In this document: positions 7,346 through 13,959 of the stretch, piece after piece
How positions within the stretch are numbered: position 1 is the stretch's first letter
Layout: every line of letters begins with the position of its first letter
Made by a program: the position numbers and the translations under genes
Origin: Rickettsiales bacterium
GTDB taxonomy: Bacteria > Pseudomonadota > Alphaproteobacteria > Rickettsiales > UBA3002
Assembly (NCBI GenBank): GCA_947441895.1
Contig: CANEUT010000017.1
Span: forward strand, 1 to 16,009
Direction: 5' to 3'
DNA: 16,009 bases
The notes under the pieces: model-generated
Database searches by the model: none
What the model was told of the DNA's origin: nothing
What the model saw: the letters and a program-made list of their open reading frames with translations, nothing else

Positions 7346-8130
7346 AGCAGACGCCGCTCATCACCCACCTCATTGAACTGCGCAATCGCGTGATGCGTTC
7401 GCTGCTGGTGTGGCTGGCAGCCACTGGCCTGTGTTATTTTTTCGCGGCCGATATTTATCAATTTCTGCTGCAGCCGCTGGCTGATATTTTCGCTGGCGAT
7501 GATTCGCGCAAGCTGATTGCCACCAGCCTGACCGAAACGTTTGTCACCTATTTGAAGCTGGCGCTTTATGGCGGTTTTTTTGTTGCATTCCCCTACATCG
7601 CCACCGAAGCCTATTTGTTCATGGCCCCCGGCCTGTTCAAGCATGAGCGGCGCATGCTGGCGCCCTACCTCATCGCGGCGCCGCTGCTGTTTTTCATCGG
7701 TGCGGCCATGGCCTATGGCTGGGTGATGCCCAAAGCGTGGGAGTTTTTTGTATCGTTTGAAATTCCCAAAGGTGCGGGCGGCTTGCCACTGCAGATTGAG
7801 GCAAAAGTGAGCGAATATCTGGGGTTGGTGATGCATATTGTGCTGGCATTCGGCCTCAGCTTTCAGCTGCCCATCATCCTCACCCTGCTCATTCGGGTGG
7901 GGGTGCTGAAAACCGAAACATTGGCGCGTGGCAGACGCTATGCTGTGGTCATTTTGCTTACCATCGCCGCATTCATCACCCCGCCCGACATTCTAAGTCA
8001 GGTCCTGCTTTTCATTCCGCTTTACGCACTTTATGAATTGTCCATTCTGGTTGGCCGCGCCATTGAGCGTCGTCGCGAAGAGAATGAGGAGCATGTCATC
8101 CTGAGTGAAACGAAGGATCTTGTGCCCTAA
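7342..8130 (+). CDS. tatC: Twin-arginine translocase subunit TatC, with repeat-derived C-terminus
   Basis: A 262-aa polytopic membrane protein with about six transmembrane helices. Family landmarks: an N-terminal cytoplasmic segment with HLIELRNR (9-16), which contributes to twin-arginine recognition, and APGLFKHERR with E102 aligning to the E. coli residue important for signal-peptide binding. It is the core Tat receptor. The start overlaps the tatB stop (ATGA). The last twelve or so residues (HVILSETKDLVP) are encoded by the left arm of a GTCAT palindrome starting at 8095, and the TAA falls in its loop. The native cytoplasmic tail was probably cut or replaced by that element; the core fold should be unaffected. 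Confidence 0.95.
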   Translation: MKQTPLITHLIELRNRVMRSLLVWLAATGLCYFFAADIYQFLLQPLADIFAGDDSRKLIATSLTETFVTYLKLALYGGFFVAFPYIATEAYLFMAPGLFKHERRMLAPYLIAAPLLFFIGAAMAYGWVMPKAWEFFVSFEIPKGAGGLPLQIEAKVSEYLGLVMHIVLAFGLSFQLPIILTLLIRVGVLKTETLARGRRYAVVILLTIAAFITPPDILSQVLLFIPLYALYELSILVGRAIERRREENEEHVILSETKDLVP

Positions 8131-8160
8131 CCTCAGATTCTTCGCTGCGCTCAGAATGAC
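8095..8160. repeat. Junction palindrome, tatC/serS
   Basis: Left arm GTCATCCTGAGTGAAACGAA... (8095-8120, ending GGATCT) and right arm AGATTCTTCGCTGCGCTCAG... (8135-8160, ending AATGAC) are imperfect inverted copies. Each arm also folds as its own small hairpin. It overlaps the 3' end of tatC by 36 bases, stop included, and ends 16 bases before the serS ATG, just before its GAAGG ribosome-binding site (8166-8170). Same subtype as 1177-1239 and 9438-9504. Confidence 0.88.
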
Positions 8161-8176
8161 AAAACGAAGGTGATAT

Positions 8177-9433
8177 ATGCATGACAAAGAATTAATCCGC
8201 AAAAACCCCGATGTATTCGCGGCCGCTATGAAGCGCCGCAATATCGCTGTGAACGTGGCCGAGCTGCAAGCGCTGGATGCCGATGATCGCGGCGGAAAAA
8301 CCAAGGTGCAGGCACTGCAAGCGCGCGCGAATGAAATTGCGAAGTCGATTCCGGATGCGAAGAAGCGTGGGGAAGATATTGCCCCGCTGCTGGCCGAGGG
8401 CAAGGCGCTGAAAGAGCGAATTGCCGCGCTGGAAGCCGGCGAGGGTGGCGCGCTGGATGTTGCGTTGAGCGCTATTCCTAACATTCTGGCCGATGATGTG
8501 CCCGATGGTGCCGATGAAACGGGCAACAAAGAATTGCGCGTGGTGGGCAGCAAGCCAGCCATTGCCAACGCCAAAGACCATGTGGCGCTGGGCGAAGGCT
8601 TGGGGCTGATGGATTTTGAAGGCGCGGCCAAGCTTTCCGGCGCGCGGTTTGTGGTGCTGAAGGGCGCACTGGCGAAAATGGAGCGGGCACTTGCCGCTTT
8701 CATGCTCGACATTCACACCAACGAGTTTGGCTATACCGAACATCAGGTGCCGTTTTTGGTGAAAGACGCCGCCCTTTATGGCACGGGGCAGCTGCCGAAG
8801 TTTGCGGATGATTTGTTTAAGACGACGGGGGAGCACTGGCTCATCCCCACTTCCGAAGTGTCGCTGACGAACCTCGTAGCAAATGAAATTTTAGAAGAGA
8901 CGAGTCTCCCGCGCCGTATGACGGCCTTCACCCCATGCTGCCGCAGTGAAGCGGGATCAGCCGGACGTGACACGCGGGGGATGATTCGCCAGCACCAGTT
9001 CAGTAAGGTGGAAATGGTCAGCATCACCACGCCGGACCAATCAAACGCGGAACACGAACGCATGCTGAGCGCGGCGGAAGAAGTGCTGAAGCGCCTGGGC
9101 CTGCATTACCGTGTGGTGGCTCTGTGCGCCGGTGACACGGGCTTTTCGGCGCGCAAAACCTATGACATTGAAGTGTGGCTGCCCGCGCAAGATACATTCC
9201 GCGAAATTTCAAGCTGCAGCAATTGTGGTGATTTTCAGGCGCGCCGCATGAAGGCCCGTTACCGCGCCGCCGGTGCCAAGGAAACGCAGTTCGTGCATAC
9301 GCTGAATGGCTCTGGCCTCGCCGTGGGCCGCACGCTGGTGGCAATTCTGGAAAATTATCAGCAGCCTGATGGATCGATTAAAATTCCGCCCGTGCTGGTG
9401 CCTTATATGGGCGGGCTGACGGAGATTAAATAA
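8177..9433 (+). CDS. serS: Seryl-tRNA synthetase
   Basis: A 418-aa class II synthetase that charges tRNA-Ser (and tRNA-Sec where present). It begins with the usual MHDKELIRKNPDVF. The N-terminal antiparallel coiled-coil arm (about 25-100) that grips the tRNA extra arm is rich in Ala, Lys and Glu. Motif 2: FTPCCRSEAGSAGRDTRG with R256 and E258, continuing QHQFSKVEM. Motif 3: SGLAVGRTLVAILENYQ with R385. Length is near normal (about 420-430). GAAGG six bases upstream supports the ATG at 8177. The gene lies between two junction palindromes, the first ending just above its ribosome-binding site and the second starting 5 bases after its stop. Confidence 0.97.
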   Translation: MHDKELIRKNPDVFAAAMKRRNIAVNVAELQALDADDRGGKTKVQALQARANEIAKSIPDAKKRGEDIAPLLAEGKALKERIAALEAGEGGALDVALSAIPNILADDVPDGADETGNKELRVVGSKPAIANAKDHVALGEGLGLMDFEGAAKLSGARFVVLKGALAKMERALAAFMLDIHTNEFGYTEHQVPFLVKDAALYGTGQLPKFADDLFKTTGEHWLIPTSEVSLTNLVANEILEETSLPRRMTAFTPCCRSEAGSAGRDTRGMIRQHQFSKVEMVSITTPDQSNAEHERMLSAAEEVLKRLGLHYRVVALCAGDTGFSARKTYDIEVWLPAQDTFREISSCSNCGDFQARRMKARYRAAGAKETQFVHTLNGSGLAVGRTLVAILENYQQPDGSIKIPPVLVPYMGGLTEIK

Positions 9434-9437
9434 CGCT

Positions 9438-9504
9438 GTCATCCTGAGTGCAACGAAGGATCTGTTGACCACCTTACTAGATTCTTCGCTATGCTCAGAA
9501 TGAC
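9438..9504. repeat. Junction palindrome, serS/surE
   Basis: Left arm 9438-9463 (GTCATCCTGAGTGCAACGAA...) and right arm 9479-9504 (AGATTCTTCGCTATGCTCAG...) form the same subtype as at 1177 and 8095, with a different 15-base loop. It starts 5 bases after the serS stop and ends 17 bases before the surE start, leaving only AAAAAGGATAATAAA in between. Confidence 0.88.
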
Positions 9505-9521
9505 ATAAAAAGGATAATAAA

Positions 9522-10298
9522 ATGGACTTAAAGAACACGCGGATTCTGATTAGCAACGATGATGGCGTCGAAGCCGAAGGCATTGCGGTGCTGGAAAAAA
9601 TCGCCCGCACACTATCGGACGATGTGTGGGTGGTGGCACCCGCCACGGAACAAAGCGGGGCAGGGCATTCGCTGTCGCTGCACGCGCCGCTGCGTTACAA
9701 ACAAGTGGGCGAGCGCCGCTTCGCCGTGAGTGGCACGCCGACTGACGCGGTGCTGCTGGGGGTGATGGAAATTCTGAAAGATAAGCGCCCAGGGTTGATG
9801 CTTTCCGGCATTAATCGCGGCAGTAATTTGGCGGAAGATGTCACTTATTCCGGCACGGTTTCCGCCGCCATGGAGGCGACGCTGCTGGAAATTCCATCCA
9901 TCGCTTTTTCGAACGTCATCAAGGATGATGTGATAAGCTGGGAAACGCCGGAGAAATTCGCGGCAGGCATTATCCGCAATCTCACCAGCATTGCCTGGCC
10001 ACAGCATGGCACGCTGATGAATGTCAATTTTCCGCCCGTGCCACCGTCGCGAGTGTTGGGGATTGAGGCGTGCCCACAAGGTCGTCGCAAGCTGGATGAT
10101 AATTTGCATCGCCGCATCGACCCGCATGGCAGGCCTTATATCTGGATTGGCGGTCAACGCACCGAGCCATTTTCCGATGAGCCGCATGCCGATTATCAGC
10201 GTATTCGCGAGGGCTATATCACCATCACCCCGCTGAATCTTGATATGACTAACTATGCGCTGCTGGAACAGCTGCGCACCCATGTGGAGGTGGCGTGA
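9522..10298 (+). CDS. surE: 5'/3'-nucleotidase SurE
   Basis: A 258-aa SurE-family acid phosphatase acting on nucleoside monophosphates (family knowledge: stationary-phase survival, often encoded next to pcm). Metal and active-site signature: ILISNDDGVEAEG with D13 and D14, S45 in EQSGAGHS, N98 in LSGINRGSN, and DVTYSGTVSAAMEA. The PTDAV motif is present. Length is typical. A strong Shine-Dalgarno AAAAAGGA (9507-9514) with a 7-base spacer supports the ATG. It is preceded and followed by junction palindromes. The surE-pcm neighbourhood is classical, although the two genes overlap or abut in many bacteria and here are 140 bp apart because of the inserted element. Confidence 0.96.
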   Translation: MDLKNTRILISNDDGVEAEGIAVLEKIARTLSDDVWVVAPATEQSGAGHSLSLHAPLRYKQVGERRFAVSGTPTDAVLLGVMEILKDKRPGLMLSGINRGSNLAEDVTYSGTVSAAMEATLLEIPSIAFSNVIKDDVISWETPEKFAAGIIRNLTSIAWPQHGTLMNVNFPPVPPSRVLGIEACPQGRRKLDDNLHRRIDPHGRPYIWIGGQRTEPFSDEPHADYQRIREGYITITPLNLDMTNYALLEQLRTHVEVA

Positions 10299-10309
10299 TT
10301 TTATTTTTT

Positions 10310-10419
10310 GTCATCCCCGCGAAAGCGGGGATCTTAGGAAGCGCATTGTGTTGCCTTAGATTCCCGATGAAGCTTCGTTGCCAGCGCGTGGCGCTGGACT
10401 CCGCTAGCTCGGGAATGAC
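10310..10419. repeat. Junction palindrome, surE/pcm (expanded copy)
   Basis: Left arm GTCATCCCCGCGAAAGCGGG... (10310-10334) contains a perfect ATCCCCGC-GAAA-GCGGGGAT stem. The right arm (10358-10419) runs from AGATTCCCGA to TCGGGAATGAC and holds an extra perfect hairpin CCAGCGC-GTG-GCGCTGG (10381-10397). At 110 bp it is longer than its relatives because the right arm is branched. It begins 11 bases after the surE stop and ends 19 bases before the pcm ATG. Confidence 0.87.
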
Positions 10420-10438
10420 AATATTAAAGAGGTAAAGT

Positions 10439-11134
10439 ATGAATAAAAACGCCACCGCACAAAAACTAAAGGGTGTTCACCCGTCGCTGGCGAACACGCA
10501 GGATTCGTGGCTGGCCGCCGAGAAAATTCGCCTCATTATGAGCCTGCGCAAAACCGGCATTACCGATACGCGCGTGCTTTCGGCCATCGAGCAAATTCCG
10601 CGCGAGCAGTTTGTGGAAGAGCAATTCCGCGACCGCGCCTATGAAGATAACGCGCTGCCCATCGCCATGGAGCAAACCATCAGCATGCCATCCATCGTGG
10701 CGATGATGACGCAGGCGCTGGATGTTTCACCCACCCAGTCGGTGCTGGAAATTGGCACGGGGTCGGGCTATCAGGCGGCAATTCTCAGTAAACTGGCGCG
10801 GCGCGTGCACACCATTGAACGGCACAAGCCGCTTGCCGAACTTGCCAAAACCCGGTTCGAGGCGCTTCGACTGCGCAACATTACCCCGCATTTGGGCGAT
10901 GGTAGCAAGGGCTGGCCGCATGCCGCGCCGTTCGAACGTATTATTGTGACCGCCGCCGCCGATGTGATTCCGCAAACCTTGCTTGCCCAACTGACCATTG
11001 GCGGGGTGATGATTGTGCCCGTTGGCCCACACGTGGCCGACCAGCAGCTGCTGAAATTAACTCGCGTGGCTGAAGATGAGGTGCGCAAAGAGGTTCTGGC
11101 ACCTGTGCGCTTTGTGCCACTGGTAGCGGAATAA
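10439..11134 (+). CDS. pcm: Protein-L-isoaspartate O-methyltransferase
   Basis: A 231-aa PCMT-family SAM-dependent methyltransferase that starts repair of isoaspartyl residues in damaged proteins. Visible features: LIMSLRKTGITDTRVLSAIEQIPRE at the N-terminus, YEDNALPIAMEQTISMPSIV (substrate-side motif of the family), SAM motif I VLEIGTGSGYQAAIL (from V102), an acidic motif II (HTIERHKPL), and the C-terminal RFVPLV typical of PCMT. Length matches. AGAGG (10428-10432) sits 6 bases before the ATG. The N-terminal extension of about 20 residues before the conserved domain is slightly long; the Shine-Dalgarno supports this start. Confidence 0.95.
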   Translation: MNKNATAQKLKGVHPSLANTQDSWLAAEKIRLIMSLRKTGITDTRVLSAIEQIPREQFVEEQFRDRAYEDNALPIAMEQTISMPSIVAMMTQALDVSPTQSVLEIGTGSGYQAAILSKLARRVHTIERHKPLAELAKTRFEALRLRNITPHLGDGSKGWPHAAPFERIIVTAAADVIPQTLLAQLTIGGVMIVPVGPHVADQQLLKLTRVAEDEVRKEVLAPVRFVPLVAE

Positions 11135-11158
11135 ATATCACACGTCTATTTACAACCC

Positions 11159-11231
11159 GTCATTCCTGCGAAAGCGGGAATCTAAGGCTGCGCGACACTG
11201 GGCCTGAGATCCCCGCCTACGCGGGGATGAC
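11159..11231. repeat. Junction palindrome, pcm/LytM lipoprotein
   Basis: Left arm GTCATTCCTGCGAAAGCGGG... (11159-11183) and right arm AGATCCCCGCCTACGCGGGG... (11207-11231, ending ATGAC). Each arm is a hairpin (ATTCCTGC/GCGGGAAT and ATCCCCGC/GCGGGGAT). It belongs to the GC-rich subtype seen at 10310 and 15605. Unlike the other copies it lies far (215 bp) from the next start codon. Confidence 0.88.
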
Positions 11232-11446
11232 AAAAAATAGATGGCGGAGAATAACCCTAGTTATTTTTGTCATTGCGTTCAAAAACCCTGTGTGTTATCT
11301 GTGGACAATCATGTGAGCAATTGCCTTAAGAGATTGCATCAACATGTTGAAAAAGGGTATTTTTTACAATCAAGCCCTAAGTCGCAATGGCAAGTAAACA
11401 ATAGTCGGGGAATCCACCCCGTCCTCTTTCGTGCAAGGGGTCTGCC
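11232..11446 (+). other. Long leader upstream of the LytM lipoprotein gene
   Basis: No credible gene. A 77-codon open frame across 11241-11474 overlaps the lipoprotein start and looks like noise. The stretch is visibly more AT-rich than its surroundings, which is promoter-like, but I find no -35/-10 pair with good spacing (TTGAAA 11347 and TACAAT 11365 are only 12 apart). CGGGG-AATCCA-CCCCG (11406-11421) forms a small hairpin. The CCCC of that hairpin could alternatively pair with the GGGG of the ribosome-binding site (11437-11440). Confidence 0.5.
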
Positions 11447-12190
11447 ATGCGTATTTCTGCCGTTGCGGCATTGATGATTTTAACCACCTTGTTCCTCTCG
11501 GGCTGCGACCAGCCGCGCAATGCCTCGATTGAAGATCGCGGCAGCTATTACTATGGCCGCGATGGTAAGCTGAGCAAAAGTAAGGTGGCCTTCACCCCTA
11601 CCTTTGGCGAGGTGGAACAAACGGAAAGTGCCGAACTCGATAGTGTTAGCAGTAGTAATTTGCCGCCACCCGTGCCGCAAGCCAGCACTAAGCCAGCGGC
11701 CACGCCCATGGCGATGAATTCCATTAAATATGTTCCATTGACGCCAGCCGCCCCCGTTGCGGCGGCTCCGGCGCTGGTTCAGCCAGTGGTCACGCCGGGC
11801 CAATTTCAATGGCCGGTGAATGGCAAAGTCATCCAAGGCTATGGCAAATTAGGCAATGGTGTTTCTAACGAGGGCATTACGATTGAGGCCGCCGAGGGCA
11901 CGCCCATTAAAGCCTCGCAAGCCGGTGAGGTGGCCTATATTGGTAAAAATGTGCAAGGTTATGGCAACATGATTATTCTGCGTCACGCCAATGGTGATAT
12001 GACATCTTACGCTCACGCGCGCACCATCGCCGCGCATGAGGGCGAGCAAGTGGCTGCCGGTAAGGTAATTGCATTCGTGGGCACATCGGGTGGGGTGAAA
12101 ACGCCGCAGCTGCATTTCGCCGTGCGCGAGGGTGACCGCACGGTTGACCCGTTGAGCAAGCTGCCACAGCAGGCCGTGGCTTCGAATTAG
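11447..12190 (+). CDS. LytM (M23) domain lipoprotein, degenerate NlpD-like
   Basis: A 247-aa lipoprotein. Signal peptide 1-19 with lipobox LSGC (Cys20), a low-complexity Pro/Ala/Thr region (about 55-115), then a C-terminal LytM domain (about 118-240). The catalytic set is incomplete: the HxGxD-type position reads NEGITI (N141 and T145 in place of His and Asp), and the HxH motif reads QLH (Q221, H223). YAH (188-190) remains. This pattern matches NlpD/EnvC-type amidase activators rather than active endopeptidases (family knowledge), so I infer a role in stimulating septal peptidoglycan amidases. No LysM domain is visible, unlike E. coli NlpD. AAGGGG six bases upstream supports the start. The next gene downstream of pcm in relatives is often such a protein. 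Confidence 0.9.
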   Translation: MRISAVAALMILTTLFLSGCDQPRNASIEDRGSYYYGRDGKLSKSKVAFTPTFGEVEQTESAELDSVSSSNLPPPVPQASTKPAATPMAMNSIKYVPLTPAAPVAAAPALVQPVVTPGQFQWPVNGKVIQGYGKLGNGVSNEGITIEAAEGTPIKASQAGEVAYIGKNVQGYGNMIILRHANGDMTSYAHARTIAAHEGEQVAAGKVIAFVGTSGGVKTPQLHFAVREGDRTVDPLSKLPQQAVASN

Positions 12191-12283
12191 TCGGTGGGGG
12201 GGCTTGCCCCCAAACCCCTTTCGCTATCGCGGCTCGCCATGGAAGGCTACGCACTACTATACAAACACCGTGGCCCAGCTCGC
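12191..12283 (+). repeat. 3' repeat copy 2 with hairpin, downstream of the LytM gene
   Basis: Seven bases after the TAG is a GGGGGC-TT-GCCCCC hairpin (12198-12211), then AAACCCCTTTCG. The 22-bp core follows at 12231-12252 (reverse complement of the copies at 248 and 13904), then a CCCAGCTCGC block (12274-12283). It has the same order as the galU copy: stop, hairpin, AAACCCCTTTC, core. The hairpin may act as terminator, although the following run is only TTT. Confidence 0.7.
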
Positions 12284-12329
12284 ATTGAAAACCCTTTCGC
12301 TTTTTTCCTAATTCGCGCATAACCAGTGC

Positions 12330-13751
12330 ATGGTTTCACTTGTATGGATGCGTCGCGACCTGCGGCTACATGATCATGCTTCGCTGGCAACGGCGCTGGC
12401 GGAAGCATCGCCCGTGCAGCCGGTTTTCGTGTTCGATACGGAGATTCTGGCGCGGTTTAGCAACACCAATGATCGTCGGTTGAGTTTTATTGCCGCCCAA
12501 TTATGCGCCATGGATGCCGAGCTAAAAAAACGTGGCGGTAAACTGCTGGTGCTGCACGGCAAGGCGGCAGAGGTGATGCCGAAGCTTGCCGCTGCGCTGG
12601 ATGCATCGGCCATTTTTTCTGCCGAAGATTTTGAACCCGCGACCATGGCGCGTGACGCGAAGGTGAAAGCCGCACTGACGCCACGCGTTCGTTTTGTGCA
12701 GGTGCTGGATCATTTGCTGCTGAACCCGCGTGCGCTAAGCAAGGGCGATGGCTCGCCCTATAAAGTATTCACGCCGTTTTATAAATTATGGCGCGCCAGC
12801 GTGGGGCCAATGGAAATGGCGGAATATGCGGTGAAGGATGATGGCCGCTATGCCGACGCCGCCACGCTGTTTGAAAAAGCTGCCAATGCTGGGTTGAAGA
12901 TTGTTTCGTTGGAGGCTGGGCCAGCCGATGTATTGAAGCAAATTGGTTATCACTACACCGCCGATGCATTATGGCGGGTGGATGATGTGCCCGCGCGCGT
13001 GCAGTCATTCATCACCAGCCGCATGCGCCATTACGCAAGCGCGCGCGACCAGCTGCCAGTGCTTGGCACCAGCCGTTTGTCGCCTTATTTGCGGTTTGGG
13101 TTAGTATCCATCCGCCAGGTGATGCGGGCGGCGGTAGAAGCGGGTGGTGGCGAAAAATGGATCAGCGAATTAGGCTGGCGCGAATTTTATGCCAGTATTT
13201 TATTTCACTTTCCCCACGTGGTGCAGCATGAGTTCGCCGAGCAGTATCGCGGCACCATTGATTGGGTGAGGCAGGGACCAACGGTGGAGGCGTTTTTGGA
13301 AGGGCGCACCGGATACCCCGTGGTGGATGCCGCCGTGCGCGAATTGCTGACCACCGGCTTTATGCATAACCGCGCGCGGATGATTGTGGCCAGCTTTGCC
13401 ACCAAAGATTTGCTGATCGACTGGCGCGTGGGCGAAGAATTTTTTGCTCAGCACCTCATGGATTATGATTTGGCCAGCAACAATGGCGGATGGCAGTGGG
13501 CCGCCAGCACCGGCACCGACGCCGCACCCTATTTCCGCGTATTCAACCCCATGCTGCAAAGTAAGAAGTTTGACCCGGAGGGCGAATATATCCGCCGCTA
13601 TGTGAGCGAGCTGCGCGATGTGCCAAGCGATGATATTCACGCGCCCGCAGAATCGATGTTCCGCCCCGCCAACTATCCGTTGCCGGTGGTCGATCACTAT
13701 GTAGCCCGTGACCGTGTGCTGGCGGCGTTTAAAAAAGCGAAAGCGAATTAG
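12330..13751 (+). CDS. phrB: Deoxyribodipyrimidine photolyase (class I CPD photolyase)
   Basis: A 473-aa flavoprotein, nearly the length of E. coli PhrB (472), that repairs UV-induced cyclobutane pyrimidine dimers with blue light. An N-terminal antenna-binding alpha/beta domain (LVWMRRDLRLHDHASL) is followed by a C-terminal FAD domain with LGTSRLSPYLRFG, ELGWREFY (W283, substrate contact), GYPVVDAAVREL, FMHNRARM and NNGGWQWAASTGTD. The electron-transfer tryptophans W312, W365 and W388 have the same 53- and 23-residue spacing as the E. coli triad. The second chromophore (MTHF or 8-HDF) cannot be told. No Shine-Dalgarno precedes ATG 12330; TTGAAA at 12285 could be a -35, but no good -10 follows. 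It is not part of the usual backbone here, so probably an insertion. Confidence 0.95.
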   Translation: MVSLVWMRRDLRLHDHASLATALAEASPVQPVFVFDTEILARFSNTNDRRLSFIAAQLCAMDAELKKRGGKLLVLHGKAAEVMPKLAAALDASAIFSAEDFEPATMARDAKVKAALTPRVRFVQVLDHLLLNPRALSKGDGSPYKVFTPFYKLWRASVGPMEMAEYAVKDDGRYADAATLFEKAANAGLKIVSLEAGPADVLKQIGYHYTADALWRVDDVPARVQSFITSRMRHYASARDQLPVLGTSRLSPYLRFGLVSIRQVMRAAVEAGGGEKWISELGWREFYASILFHFPHVVQHEFAEQYRGTIDWVRQGPTVEAFLEGRTGYPVVDAAVRELLTTGFMHNRARMIVASFATKDLLIDWRVGEEFFAQHLMDYDLASNNGGWQWAASTGTDAAPYFRVFNPMLQSKKFDPEGEYIRRYVSELRDVPSDDIHAPAESMFRPANYPLPVVDHYVARDRVLAAFKKAKAN

Positions 13752-13805
13752 CAGTTTATAATTTAGCGCTCAAGCGCCGCGCATGCTTTCCGCCTCAATG
13801 GCGGT

Positions 13806-13856
13806 GTCATTCGCTGATGCCAATGCTCAGCGAATTTCCACAACCGAAGCGATGAC
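13806..13856. repeat. Probable decayed GTCAT...ATGAC palindrome, phrB/galU gap
   Basis: GTCAT (13806) and ATGAC (13852-13856) bound 51 bases. The left part forms a perfect 9-bp hairpin ATTCGCTGA/TCAGCGAAT (13809-13817 with 13827-13835), while the right arm no longer folds. It resembles half of the junction palindromes. A smaller hairpin GCGCT-CA-AGCGC (13766-13777) lies 15 bases after the phrB stop. Confidence 0.5.
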
Positions 13857-13860
13857 GGGT

Positions 13861-13959
13861 GGACTGGCTCGCCCAGCTCGCCTTAGCGGTTTCAAGAGTT
13901 CTCGCGTAGCCTTCCATGGCGAGCCCGAAGGAAAGGGGTTTGGGGACAAGGTCCCCAAC
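13861..13959 (-). repeat. 3' repeat copy 3 with hairpin, downstream of galU
   Basis: Read along galU (minus strand): right after the stop, an 8-bp hairpin TTGGGGAC/GTCCCCAA with a 3-base loop (13940-13958), then AAACCCCTTTCC, then the 22-bp core (13904-13925) and GCGAGCTGGGCGAGC (13867-13881). Identical core to the copies at 248 and 12231. The hairpin starts one base past the galU stop and could terminate galU transcription. Confidence 0.72.

Noticed and set aside
10310..10334. GC hairpin ATCCCCGC-GAAA-GCGGGGAT as an intrinsic terminator after surE
   Set aside because: No T tract follows it, and the T-rich run lies before it. The same hairpin recurs in other copies of the repeat, so it is part of the element.
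1177..11231. Interpretation of the repeated palindromes as a CRISPR array
   Set aside because: The copies are kilobases apart, separated by genes, and lack regular spacers or cas genes.
11347..11370. TTGAAA and TACAAT as a promoter for the LytM gene
   Set aside because: The spacer is only 12 bases, too short for a sigma70 promoter.
11241..11474. 77-codon open frame upstream of the LytM lipoprotein
   Set aside because: It overlaps the well-supported lipoprotein start, has no family signature, and lies in an AT-rich leader.
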